This document shows, piece by piece, positions 54,061 to 64,000 of a stretch of DNA of 64,000 nucleotides (its first letter is position 1; every line of letters starts with the position of its first letter). A program made the translations under genes and the position numbers. The notes under the pieces were generated by a model, which was given only the letters and a program-made list of their open reading frames with translations, ran no database searches and was not told where the DNA came from. The DNA comes from Lepidostoma basale (Eukaryota; Arthropoda; Insecta; Trichoptera; Lepidostomatidae), in the NCBI GenBank assembly GCA_022606425.2, contig JAHDVF020001318.1, positions 62,001 through 126,000 of the forward strand. The letters run 5' to 3'.

Positions 54061-55394
54061 TTAAAATGTTATGTTACGTTTTGTGTTTCGCATTAATATA
54101 TTTTGTTAATTTAAGATGAAAATGAAATATCATCAATATAAATCTTACAAATTATCGATTTAATTAATGAAAATATTTTTATTTATTAATAACGTAACAA
54201 TGTTTTAATTTTTTTTTATCTTTGTAAATAAAATGCAAAGTGTATACTTTTCTTTGGAGCGTGCGGTACACCCTCGCTGTGAGAACGCACGTATACAAGC
54301 TATGGGGGTAACAATCCTAGCTACAGATCAATACCCCGTGACCTACTGACGAAGTTTAGGTTGGACGAGGGGAAACGAAACAAGGGGAAACAAGGACGCC
54401 AAACAGAAAGGGAAAGTGAACACAGTAGCTCCCGTCCTGCACAAAGAGAATAAAGCGCACACTTTGAAATTATTTTACCCAACGAAAAACTTAAAAGTGT
54501 AGGCGCTAAGCGAATTTTAATTAGAATGTAATGAGAAGTTAATTGACTGTGAAATGCGTTACAAAATTACAAATTTCTTTTTTCTATTATTCTGAGTACA
54601 CATTTATTGATTCCAGCCAAGTGCTAGATTAGAGTGGGAATAGTAATAAAATATATACGACGCGATAAACCTGGTCTTTCGAAACCAAATGGAACAAATT
54701 CCAAAATAGAGAGAAGTAAATAAAACTGCTTTTGGCTTTGCGGATAAACTTCAGATATCTGATGCTAAAGCTATGATCCTAAAAGCAGAAGACTATTTTC
54801 ATTTGATCCGAGGGCAGCAGATATAATACAAAGTTACATTTATACGAAATGCGTATTCCGCGATTCAAAGTATTCTGGAGTTTTGTTGAATGCTGTCACG
54901 CCCTCTTTTCGCCCCTTGTATTTCGCAAAACGGAGTGGCATTAAAATCGTAAATGTTACTCCTCATTCTACGTAAATTTTTGGGATTCACATCAGATTTT
55001 TAATGAATGACGCCAAAATAAGTGGGACAGTTTTTTGTTAATCGATTGCTATTTTAATGACGTCATATTGTTATCAATATCTTCACAATTAAGATGGTAC
55101 TATTATACCACGAGCGAAGCTCAAGTAGTCCTGTCATCGGTAGAAAGAAAATAATTAATGTAGTAATAATAAATTATTGAATAGTTTCATTGTAAGGTTA
55201 TCAAGATTTCACTTAATATAATTTTAATAAAAAAAATATTTAAAAATAAGTTGTTAAGGTTGCGACTTCAAATCAATTCAAATACATACCATAATATGTG
55301 TTTGAATGAACAGTCAAATGTATTTCAAGTTTCTTCATTAAAAAATGTGAATGTTAGATATTTCACTATTTTAGCATTTGATTTGTTTTCTCCA

Positions 55395-55760
55395 AATTTT
55401 CAAAATGTGTATCATTATCAGGGTGAACAACATAACCGAAGATTTATTATCTATTATTCATTATCAGAAAATAATTTCAAATGCGTTAAACGTAGGTATT
55501 ATTCGGGTCAGTATTTACAATAGGCGGACAGGCAACTTACCTTGTCCATATCTTTATCAGGGCAAAAAACCACAATGAATTTTTTATATATCATCATATG
55601 TTGGAGTAAGAATTTTAAATTTTCAAGTTTTCATTATAACCATATTTTCATCAGGTGAAATGTTAAATTGCCCTGTTCGTATCTGCACCAGGGCAAAGAC
55701 CAATGTGAATGTTTTATTAACTATTATATTGCTATGCGAAAATAATTTCCAACGATAACT
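55395..55760 (+). repeat. degenerate tandem repeat, three units of about 145 bp
   Basis: Three diverged units share ATCAGGG(C/T)-GAA/AAA text followed by TTTATTA-CTATTAT and GAAAATAATTTC. They lie near 55425, 55565 and 55690. No coding role seen. Confidence 0.5.
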
Positions 55761-57299
55761 TTCTTCTTCATACCACATTTAAAATAAAAACATGTTCAAA
55801 GAAAGATAATTCTTCTTATTTTTATTTTACTGGTCAATGGCTGTTAGGGCCTGTTTGTACAGAGTTTACCGACTCTTAGGATGTGGGTCTCCAGCTGGCT
55901 TTCCATCTTTTGGGGAGTCTTCAAGGGATCCTTCTACCCTTTAATTTATAAAGTAACTCGAGCCGACCCTATCCTGAGCTCTCGACTTCTACTTTTCAGG
56001 GCTAACTCCCAACAATTGCAGGTCCTTCAGAACACTGTCAAACTAACGGAGCCGAGGTCTTTCTACGATGCGTCTTCCCTCCGGTCTTGTATTTGTCAAC
56101 TGTGCGTATGTTGACAGCTCCTCCATTTGCACCAGATGTCCAGCCCATCATAACCGTTTAAGTTTTATAAATTTGACGAATAGCTCAGAGTTATGCCGGC
56201 GTTGCCATATATTATTCTCGCAGATTGGGCGAAAAATTTTCCTTAGGATTTTACGCTAAAACACCTACAAACTCTGGGAATCCACAACACTCAGCGTCCA
56301 GGTCTCCGCTATATTATAAAACTGGCCTTATAAGTGTTTTATTTGTGTGAAGTTTTGTTTTCTTCGATACATAGATAGATTTTATATATTTTTGGAGGCT
56401 AAAGTAGCATCTTTTGGCTAAGGCAGTGTGCCTTTTTATTTCGTCGATCCTGATTTAAGCAAAATGTAGACATGAGAATAGCCCAGTTTAAATATATGAC
56501 AACAAAGTAACGTTACAGAAGATAAAAATGAAATATTGATGTTGTATAAAATTTGACTAGTATAAACATCCAAGCCGAGTTTCCGCAGAAAGTTTTCCAT
56601 TGAATCACGCCGTACTGCGGCCACACAACGGGAAGCACGCTACATGCCTGTGTAGGTAGCGGCTTATTATATTCCACACACTATCGCATGCCGGGGGAGG
56701 AAGTAGGCTATTGAATGCGTGGAATTATTTACCACGAAGGAAAATAAATATAAGGAAACCGACCGAAAGCTCGTATTCCATGACAGAGAAACACGCGCGG
56801 GCTTTAATTGTTTGCGTTGGAGAATTAAAGCTTACGTACATTATGTAATTTAAATATATTATATATGATCGAATGCGGGTTTTTTCTATATCAATAAACT
56901 AAGTTATTTAATACACAAATAAATTACTCTTTAACTGCTTTTTTGTGAACGTCGTATAGTTTTATTTTACTGTTTTCTCGCCGTTGAAGAATTGATTGTT
57001 CAAATTGAACCATTACACAATTTAAACAAATCATAATAAAATATCGCAAAACCATTTTTTTTCAAACTGATGATGCCGTTTCCATATGAGATTTGAAGAT
57101 TCAGTTGTTTACAATAAAATAAATGTAATTTAGAAACTGTTCATATAAAGATTTCTTCCTGTTCATATAAAGACACAATTACAAGTTTCAATACTTCCTT
57201 TTTATATCGCTATGTAAATGTGTGTTTTCCCCACTGTAATTGGTACTTTTAAGGATTTGTCATATTTTACTTTGTATCTTTATTGGTTAGAGTTTAATT

Positions 57300-57430
57300 A
57301 TAAATTTACATCTGAGGATAGCGGTCATCTCCGAAACATGTCATGTTTGATATTTTTATTAATTTTTTTTTTAAATAAATTAACGTGGAATAAAAAGAGT
57401 TTTGTTAACTAAATTCCAATGTGAATCTTA
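57300..57430 (+). repeat. dispersed repeat with hammerhead-like motif, plus strand
   Basis: At 57312-57342: CTGAGGA, a decayed stem, CCGAAACATGTC. CTGAGGA fits the CTGANGA core fully. It is followed by AT-rich text and GGAATAAAAAGAG, in the same order as the copy at 45365 but on the other strand. Confidence 0.6.
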
Positions 57431-57447
57431 TCATTTTTTTCAAGCTA

Positions 57448-57632
57448 TTATTATATTGATTATCATGACATGTGATAGGAACCTAATCTATCACAATTTT
57501 ATTGTCACGTGAATCCTACACCAGAGCAAAGATTTTGTGTGAATCACACTGCTATAGCCTCGCATGGAACCTAGGACCATTGATTTCATTCGATGCGGCA
57601 GTCATAGCTCTTGCCACTCTGCTACGAAGATC
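57448..57632 (-). mobile_element. tRNA-derived SINE, copy 6
   Basis: Has the body TTTATTGTCACGTGAATCCTACACCAG (in two blocks) and a decayed tRNA-like head with GCCACTCTGCTACGAAGATC at the right end, matching copies 1 and 3. Confidence 0.7.
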
Positions 57633-58154
57633 GTTTTTACCAAATATCGAGTCGAAATGTTAAATCGGGTGAATTTATCGTGAAAATTCTAGGAATGTGG
57701 AGAGTATGTAATAAATAATGTTTACGAGAACCCAAAAGGTTTTGACATTTTACTCTCTATCCCCAGGCGAATCATAGTGCGAAATGAGATGATTTGTGTT
57801 CGAACTGATGCGGTGATACTTCCCTGGGGCTTAATAAAAATTTAAACGTTGGCGTCATTTAGGAATATTCTTCCGTTGGGAGTTTGGAAGGCAAAGAGTG
57901 CCGCAACACATTCCAGGCACTATAAAAACAATGCGACTACCAGGGCCTGTTCCACTTTCATTATACGAATATAATTATTGTACATAAAAATAGGAAGTAT
58001 TTAAAAACATGTTCAAAATTCTAATTCGTTCAATAAAATCATTCGAATGAAAGATGCGTACTAAAAATATAATTTTTTTGTTAAATGGAATATTATTATA
58101 TTTCCTTACTAACTACTAACTATAGCTTCATCAGCTTGGAGCTATCCATCAGCT

Positions 58155-58255
58155 TGGAACAATCTCCCTTCACACCTCAGATGCATAAATGATCCGACAG
58201 ATTTCAGATCTAAGCTGAAAACCCACCTTTTTCGTATTTCATATCCAATTAAAAT
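58155..58255 (+). mobile_element. LINE (CR1/Jockey-like) C-terminal end
   Basis: Translation gives A-W-N-N-L-P-S-H-L-R-C, T-D-F-R-S-K-L-K-T-H-L-F, the typical final motif of these elements. Related to the fragment at 35190-35500. Confidence 0.75.
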
Positions 58256-58319
58256 TAACTATTTTTAATAAAACTGAACAATAAAATCTTCTTAAAAAAA
58301 TTATTTGACGTGTACAAAA

Positions 58320-58710
58320 ATGAGAAATGAGATCACTAAGAAGAATGTGCGGGAAAACGTTGTATGATAGAATACCAAACGATGAAATAAGAAAGAAATG
58401 TAAGGCAGATGACTGCATCATGGATAAAATTAAAAAAATATCTCTGAGATGGTTTAGATATATGGAACGAATGGATGAGAGTAGAATGGTTAAAAAGTTG
58501 TACGCAAACAGCGTGAATGGAAAAAGAAGCCGAGGACGACCGAGAAAAATATGGCATGACCAAATTAATCAATTACTAAAAGGCGGTCACATTCGAAGTC
58601 GGAATAATCGACGTGCGTGCATATGCCAGGACAGAGCATTGTGGCGATCCATCCTTTCTGCCTACCCCTCCGGGGAAATGACGTGATGATTAGTTAGTTA
58701 GTTAGTTATA
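58320..58710 (+). mobile_element. RTE-like LINE 3' end, family T, copy 7
   Basis: Reads R-R-M-C-G-K-T-L-Y-D-R-I-P-N-D-E-I-R, W-F-R-Y-M-E-R-M-D-E, K-R-S-R-G-R-P-R-K-I-W-H-D-Q and ends S-A-Y-P-S-G-E before the stop and (TTAG)n tail (58686-58708). It is closest to the copy at 40257. The two form a subfamily. Confidence 0.87.
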
Positions 58711-59190
58711 AAAATATAAGTATGTTAATTTTTTAATTGATTAAAGTCAAGTGAATATTTTCCGTCCCGGGCGCCAAGTGCAGAGGTGTCTGACCTGACC
58801 ATTTCCGACATTACCCTCACATTATTATTATCTCGGTTTGCTAACTTCAAATGTGAATTTTAATGTTAACCAAAATGTGAACAATATGAACAAGTGTTCT
58901 TAATGTGGGGGTGTGTTGTACTCAGTGAAATTTTGCCGCAGAGTATTTTTATTTCCCCCCTCATTTAATGTCAGCGTACTTATCTGTTATGAGTTTTGAT
59001 TTTATTTATAATACAATAATTTTTATTACATTTTAGAATTATGACTTCAAAATTTTATACTTGCCATCACAATCAAATTTTGTTTAAATACCTTTGCCAA
59101 AATAGTTCAGACAAAATTATATCATTATGAAATTATTGTCTATTAATTTTAGATAAACTTAATGCGTTAACACTGTGGAATTCCATATGG

Positions 59191-59400
59191 ACGAATTTTT
59201 ATGAATTAAAACACGGTTTTTTCCACTTTTGAGTTTATTTTTTTCGACATGTTTCGAAAGCTAACACCTTCATCATCGGGAGAACGATATAAACTTGTTT
59301 ATATCGTTCTTCCGATGATGAAGGTGTAAGCCTTCGAAACATGTCAAGAAAAATAAATTCAAAAGTGGTAAAAACAGTGTTTATATTCATAAAAATTCGT
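59191..59400. repeat. 210-bp near-perfect palindrome with hammerhead-like motif in both arms
   Basis: Arms of about 103 bp face each other around TTG at 59295. Each arm, read outward, carries CCGATGA, T, a stem GAAGG...CCTTC type, then GAAACATGTC (59246-59280 on minus, 59312-59345 on plus). The outer arms have AATAAA, CAAAAGTGG, AACAGTGTT and CATAAAAATTCGT. A flanking TAACACTGTGGAATTCC sits at 59168. Confidence 0.88.
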
Positions 59401-60307
59401 TTGAAATTATTGTCGTTTATGCGTATTATCAAATTATAAACATATAGTATTTACCTATCTAAACGTTAAAAATAATGTAACAAATATGTTTTGAAATAAA
59501 TAATCTAGATAAAAAATACAAATAATTTTACACGATTTTTTAGGAACAATCTTAAAATCATTTCTCAATAAAAGGTCTCGAAACTGCGTCCGTCTTTATC
59601 CCGGCATTTTTTAAAAACATTTAAGTCGTCTCATTACTATATGTTAAGTCATTTTATTCAATATATAAGGCGTAGGCCTAATTCATAGATTTGGATAGTC
59701 TTTCATTCATCTTTTCTTTTGTTCCTGTGGAAGGGTGAATAAACTTTGTAAATTGTGTATTTTATTCAAGGGCACCAAAATAAACAAAAAAGCGGTAGCA
59801 TGACTTCCGCTAAAACCCGTTGTTTTTTGACTTCCGAGTAAAATTTAATGTCGCAAGGAAGTTATACCAAATGAACAAAAGAGCTGTTTTGGTCCGTGAA
59901 TCAGAACAAAAAGGAATAATTTCTATTGCGTTGGTATACTGTACATTCATAAATACCCAAACACTATCTGTAAGATTAGCATGATAAATTAAAATATTTT
60001 TTGTATTTTGTAGGAGAGAGAATTCTACATTGTATTTTAAAACAAAAAATCTCAAAAGAAGTTTTCATGAATTATCAATAAATTATTTGATGTTTGCTAT
60101 GTGAATGAAAAAGTTTTTTTAGATACCTAAAAATATGGCTCACAGTAGTTGATTTGAAGTTTATTGTATTGTTTGCATATAATTTGGATTTAAATAATTA
60201 TTCTTAGATATTCAGAAAAACAAGGCGATTTCAAATCATACTGGTAACATTGCTGACTGTTTAATAAGATTCACAAAAAAGTATCATTAATGTTTTTTTT
60301 TCTCTCC

Positions 60308-60575
60308 AACTAACTAACTAACTAACTAACCATCACGCCGTTTCCCCAAAGAGGTAGGCAGAAATAATGGAGTGCCACACTTTTCTTTCCTGACATATTT
60401 CTCTCGCTTCCTCAACGTTCATATATCGTGTCATTCATGCGCGTTGATTTCACTGACTCCTCACATGGCCGACATTCAATATTTAATTTATTTGATCGTG
60501 CCACGTTTTCCTAGGACTTCCTCTATTTCTGGTTCCATTTACATCGTTCATAGCACCATCATTCGCAATAAATTT
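60308..60575 (-). mobile_element. RTE-like LINE 3' end, family T, copy 8
   Basis: Starts with a (TTAG)n tail on the minus strand (60308-60330) after the usual end GAAACGGCGTGATGG, then W-H-S-I, R-C-M-like and R-N-R-G-R-like text. Truncated near 60575. Confidence 0.8.
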
Positions 60576-61649
60576 ATATTACAAAATAATTGTTTGCATA
60601 CCGATTCAATTTTAAATAAATAACTTATGTATATATAAAATTAAATAAAATAGCCAATATTTTTATCGCGCGGCACTGCCATCTACGCCTGGTAGCGACA
60701 GTACCCAAATTGCTACTCCGTAGAAGGATGCTACGCCGTAGACCTGGCTCCACGTCTCGTTCTAGCGTGGCAAGTAATGATCTCCGGTCCCTCTCTGGCG
60801 CCGTAACGTGCAACAGAGCTGGCAGATATACGGGCTACGTTCCTTGGAAGAGGAAACCCTAAATTGCTAAGAAGGAAACGGGAAAATAAATGTGGCAACT
60901 AATGGTAATTGGTGGAGTTATTTTTTTATTTTTATTTTATGGCCTTTTAGTGTTTCGTGTACGTAGATACATGCGTCTTAAAATAAACAATTGAAAGCTG
61001 TATAAAGATGTAATAAAAACTTTGAAAACAATAATTCTTATTAACTGCAGGAAAAGTTTTAAATATGTTTTTATTATTATAAATTGTCCCTTTCTTGAGC
61101 TAAAAAACTTTTTTTTAAATGGTTTATCCAAGTTTTTAAAATTACAAAGTGATTTATATGTGATTCTTTTAAAATGTAATAAAATGTACTCGTATGTTTA
61201 TTACATTTTAAGTGTCAGTGGGGAGGTGTAAATATTAAAACATATGATCAATTCTGGTAATATTCACTGACTTCGATATATTTGGGATTCTTCTGAGGTA
61301 CTCGTATGATATTTCCTAGTTTCATATTGATATTGTATATATTTTTGACCGTTCTGTATCCAAATGAGTCGCTTAAATGTTTTTCATTTGTTATGTCTCA
61401 ATTGTGTATAAGCAAAATAAATAATTAAACGTGTAATTAAAACGACGTACAAATCCAACGGAGAGTTTTTTGTATCTGATGTAAGCTTAATACGTTATAT
61501 TAACAAAAGAGTAGGTACTCCAAAAAAAAAAATCAAATGTATGTATGTATTTTTAAATTTAAACACGCGCTGATAATATTGAACTACCGTATATGTGTTT
61601 AAAATAAAATATTGAAAATTTTGTTTATTCACATATATTTTTTAATTGC

Positions 61650-61921
61650 ATGAATGGAAAAAGAATGGTTAAGAAAGTATACGTTAATGATGTAAATGAA
61701 GTACGGTGTTGAGGCAGACCGAGAAAAACATGGCATGACCAAATTAATCAAATTTTAAAGGTTGGTCATGTTAGAAGTCGGAGGAATAGACGTGCGTGTA
61801 TGACTCGTTATATGAATGTGGAGGAAGCTAGAGAGGTTTGCCAGGATAGAATAGTGTGGCGGTCTATTCTCTCTGCCTACCCCTGCGGTGAAACGGCGTG
61901 ATGGTTTGTTTGTTTGTTTGT
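61650..61921 (+). mobile_element. RTE-like LINE 3' end, family T, TTTG-tailed subfamily, copy 9
   Basis: Nearly identical in its last 200 bp to the copy at 48760: same R-S-R-R-N-R-R-A-C text, GCGGTGAAACGGCGTGATGG and (TTTG)n tail at 61903-61921. A premature stop (GTGTTGAGG) breaks the frame. Confidence 0.85.
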
Positions 61922-62479
61922 CATGTGTTTATGTCTGAATTTAAGTGTATTGATTTTTTAAGATAGATCATTAAACATTCTTTTTTTGTTGTTTTACTAA
62001 CATATTTCAACTCGTAGTCGATTGAAAAAAAAGTCGTGATTCGAACGTTAAAACATAAATAGAAACACAATAGAAAACCAATACCAATGTTTAATAAAGT
62101 AACTTAAAACCGAGCTTTATTGACAGTCAACTTCGGATAGCTGGAGCCTTGGTGTGGCAGCGGCAGATAAATAGAGGGGTCGGTGGAGTTGGGCGGGAGT
62201 GAGTTGGCGGGAAAAAGAAGGCGGTGTATAGGGGTGGGAATAATTCCTTTTTATCTCACTAGTCGAGAGTAGGCACTTGGCGCGCCTCGGCGAATAGTTT
62301 GAGCACAGTCCTAAAAGCGACGTTAAAGATGGATAATGGAGGAATGCCGCGTGGTTTCAATTTATCACTTTTGTGCTAGACTTACTTTAATTGGCGTCTT
62401 TTATTATTTTGTTTTGAAGGCTGGAAAATGCGGTTTATATTAAACTTAATTTTATTGATTGAAACATTATTATTTTATT

Positions 62480-62570
62480 AATTAACACGTATATTTTCGA
62501 CAAGACTAAAAAAAAAATTGGGAAGAAATGTTTCCCCTAGCTAAAGCTTTATCAAACATTTAAATAATTA
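62480..62570 (-). repeat. decayed copy of the hairpin repeat family
   Basis: On the minus strand: TTGATAAAGCTTTAGCTAGG, then GGAAACATTTC. It keeps the stem plus GAAACAT layout, with ATTT instead of ATGT. Confidence 0.4.
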
Positions 62571-62769
62571 TTTAATATATTCTTACACACACCACGCCCG
62601 ACACGACCCGATTCTTTTTTTCATATAATAAAAAGCTATTTCTGTTCAGTTTGGAAATTGTAAAATAAATTCTAATACCATTAATTATATCCTTGGTGTT
62701 AGTGTTTAAAAAATTTAAATAATAAGTTACGTCATTGTTAAGGAAACAATTAATTAATGTATTAGTTTA

Positions 62770-62880
62770 AGCCCGTTTGACTGTTCACAATGGAGTTCTT
62801 GTTCCAACCGCAATGCATAGAAGTGAAACATGGAACAAACAGAGGAAAGATGATGCCAGAATAAATTGTGTGGCGATTTT
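62770..62880 (+). mobile_element. LINE family T, inner fragment, copy 10
   Basis: Translation V-H-N-G-V-L-V-P-T-A-M-H-R-S-E-T-W-N-K, then D-D-A-R-I-N, matches the region just upstream of the copy at 41497 (V-L-L-R-P-L-R-M-E-A-like, E-S-R-I-N-A-V). It breaks off where the R-R-M motif should follow. Confidence 0.65.
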
Positions 62881-63105
62881 TTTAAATAACAATGTGATAA
62901 AACGAGATATGTCAGAATTGCAAATACTTACGATATTACGTATGTATTTACGGAATTTTCTTTATTATTTTCAAAATGTTTTAAAATCAATAGATTTTAA
63001 AAAAATATTTCTTATTAATAAACAATAAAGTTTTAGTCCTATTTTTGTCTACATGTGACGAAAAGTTTGGCTATTTTTAACGAATACTTTTATTAACTAT
63101 CAAAA

Positions 63106-63310
63106 TAACTAACTAACCATCACGCCGTCTCCCCGAAAGGGTAGGTAGAAATAATGAAATGCAAATTTCTCATCTATTTCTGCACACATCTCTTTCAACT
63201 TTCCTTCCATGCCTCCCCTTATATGCCATGTACCTACCGATGCGGCACTCCATCCCTCTCTGCCCGCCCCTGCGGGAGATGCAGTGTGATGGGTTGCGGA
63301 CCTCATCGCA
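63106..63310 (-). mobile_element. LINE family T tail fragments, two pieces
   Basis: 63106-63160 is a minus-strand end (TTAG)n plus CCCGAAAGGGTAGG, immediately followed by a second, more diverged piece with CTGCCCGCCCCTGCGGGAGATG on the plus strand. They may be two nested insertions. Confidence 0.6.
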
Positions 63311-63490
63311 ATCCTTTTAATTAATCAAATAAATAACGGAAATACAAATCATCATAATATACTTTAGTTTTAATAGACTTTTTCTTCTATTATAGTTTTT
63401 GTAGGCTTTTTCGATTCATTTCCATCTTCTGGGTGCCAAAACTAGTAGGATCAAGAAGAATAACTTGAATAAAATTACATATTTATTAAA

Positions 63491-64000
63491 TTCTTCTTCT
63501 TCTTCCGGTGCCGTGTCAGGCTCCCCCAACGTTGGCAATCACTGTAGCAAAGGCTGTTTATCTCTGTTCTGCGCTACTTGAAACAGATTATGGACTCTGG
63601 TCATTCCTGTCCAATCTTTTATATTACACAGCCAGGACAACTGCCTTCTACGAACTCCCCGACGTTCCTCTACTTTACCCATTAATATTAGTCGAAAGAG
63701 GTGGTATTTTTCTTCCTTTAGCACATGACCCAAATATGAGACCTTTCTGACTTTCACACTCAACAACAGCTCTCTATTGGCTCTGGCTCTCTGTAATACG
63801 TTTGCATTACTAACCCTATCGGTCCACGGTATACGGAGTATTCTGCGGTATATCCACATTTCAAACGCCTCCAACTGGTTCATTACATTCACTTTCGAGT
63901 CCACGTTTCGCAGCCATATAGTAGAACCGACCATATATAACATTTAATCATTCTTTGTCGGAGTTTCAAGTTAAGATTATCGTTGCAAAATAAGGTTTTC
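63491..64000 (-). mobile_element. LINE 3' end running off the right edge
   Basis: Open minus-strand frame with L-E-A-F-E-M-W-I-Y-R-R-I-L-R-I-P-W, Y-L-G-H-V-L-K-E-E-K-Y, G-V-R-R-R-Q-L-S-W-L and W-T-G-M. This is the standard C-terminus of a widespread insect endonuclease/reverse transcriptase. The GAA-rich tail is at 63491-63503. It stays open for over 130 residues, so it is fairly young. Confidence 0.85.

Larger units (their letters stand above)
38286..64000 (-). other. large 5' region of slo: intron of more than 25.7 kb, or intron plus undetected 5' exons
   Basis: No Slo N-terminal exon (S0, or the S0-S1 loop ending G-R-I-L) was recognisable on the minus strand. The region is a repeat graveyard: at least ten 3' ends of one LINE family, several other LINE ends, SINEs, MITEs, fold-backs and a long (TG)n. 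Non-repeat, GC-richer tracts remain near 46370-46620, 51895-52140, 54240-54480, 56590-56830, 57690-57930, 60650-60860 and 62110-62420. Confidence 0.6.

Noticed and set aside
1..64000. CRISPR arrays, rRNA, bacterial operons
   Set aside because: No regularly spaced short repeats, no rRNA signature and no dense coding; the window is plainly a eukaryotic intron-rich locus.

Overview
This is an animal nuclear genomic window, almost certainly from an insect. It is AT-rich, has short exons in long introns, and carries many tRNA-derived SINEs, non-LTR retrotransposon tails and small inverted-repeat elements. The style of the repeats fits Lepidoptera, but nothing here proves the order. I see no bacterial genes, rRNA or CRISPR.

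One protein-coding gene is visible: slowpoke (slo), the Slo1/BK large-conductance calcium- and voltage-activated potassium channel alpha subunit, on the minus strand. I placed 22 coding exons between 38285 (transmembrane segment S1) and 1740 (linker before RCK2) by homology, AG/GT boundaries and reading phase. Going 5' to 3' (right to left): S1 (38224-38285), S2 (35801-35897), S2-S3 (34591-34702), S4-S5 (32166-32317), pore and S6 (30858-31025), three interchangeable post-S6 exons (28257, 26151, 25265), RCK1 start (22840-22950), two interchangeable RCK1 exons (21781, 20872), RCK1 core (18774-18926, 17358-17513), two interchangeable RCK1 exons (15084, 13978), RCK1 end (10601-10759, 9951-10027), and the linker exons (7207, 5412, 3138, 2647, 1740). 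The N-terminus with S0 lies off the right edge or undetected in the large 5' intron. RCK2, the calcium bowl and the stop codon lie off the left edge.

The splicing design is the main biology. The three mutually exclusive sets have lengths not divisible by three, so including two members, or none, breaks the frame. In contrast, the 51-, 63-, 36- and 69-nt linker exons preserve frame and can each be skipped. The DNA alone therefore allows 3 x 2 x 2 core versions times up to 16 linker versions.

The region right of 38286 is a single stretch of more than 25.7 kb with no exon I can recognise. It is filled with old, 5'-truncated non-LTR retrotransposon ends (at least ten of one family with TTAG or TTTG tails), LINE ends of other families, SINEs, piggyBac-like MITEs and fold-back repeats. 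The exon-dense part (1-38 kb) holds far fewer. A dispersed repeat family, often arranged as perfect fold-backs, repeatedly carries a hairpin followed by GAAACATGTC, which resembles a hammerhead ribozyme core with a palindromic helix III. That family is the best candidate here for something undescribed.
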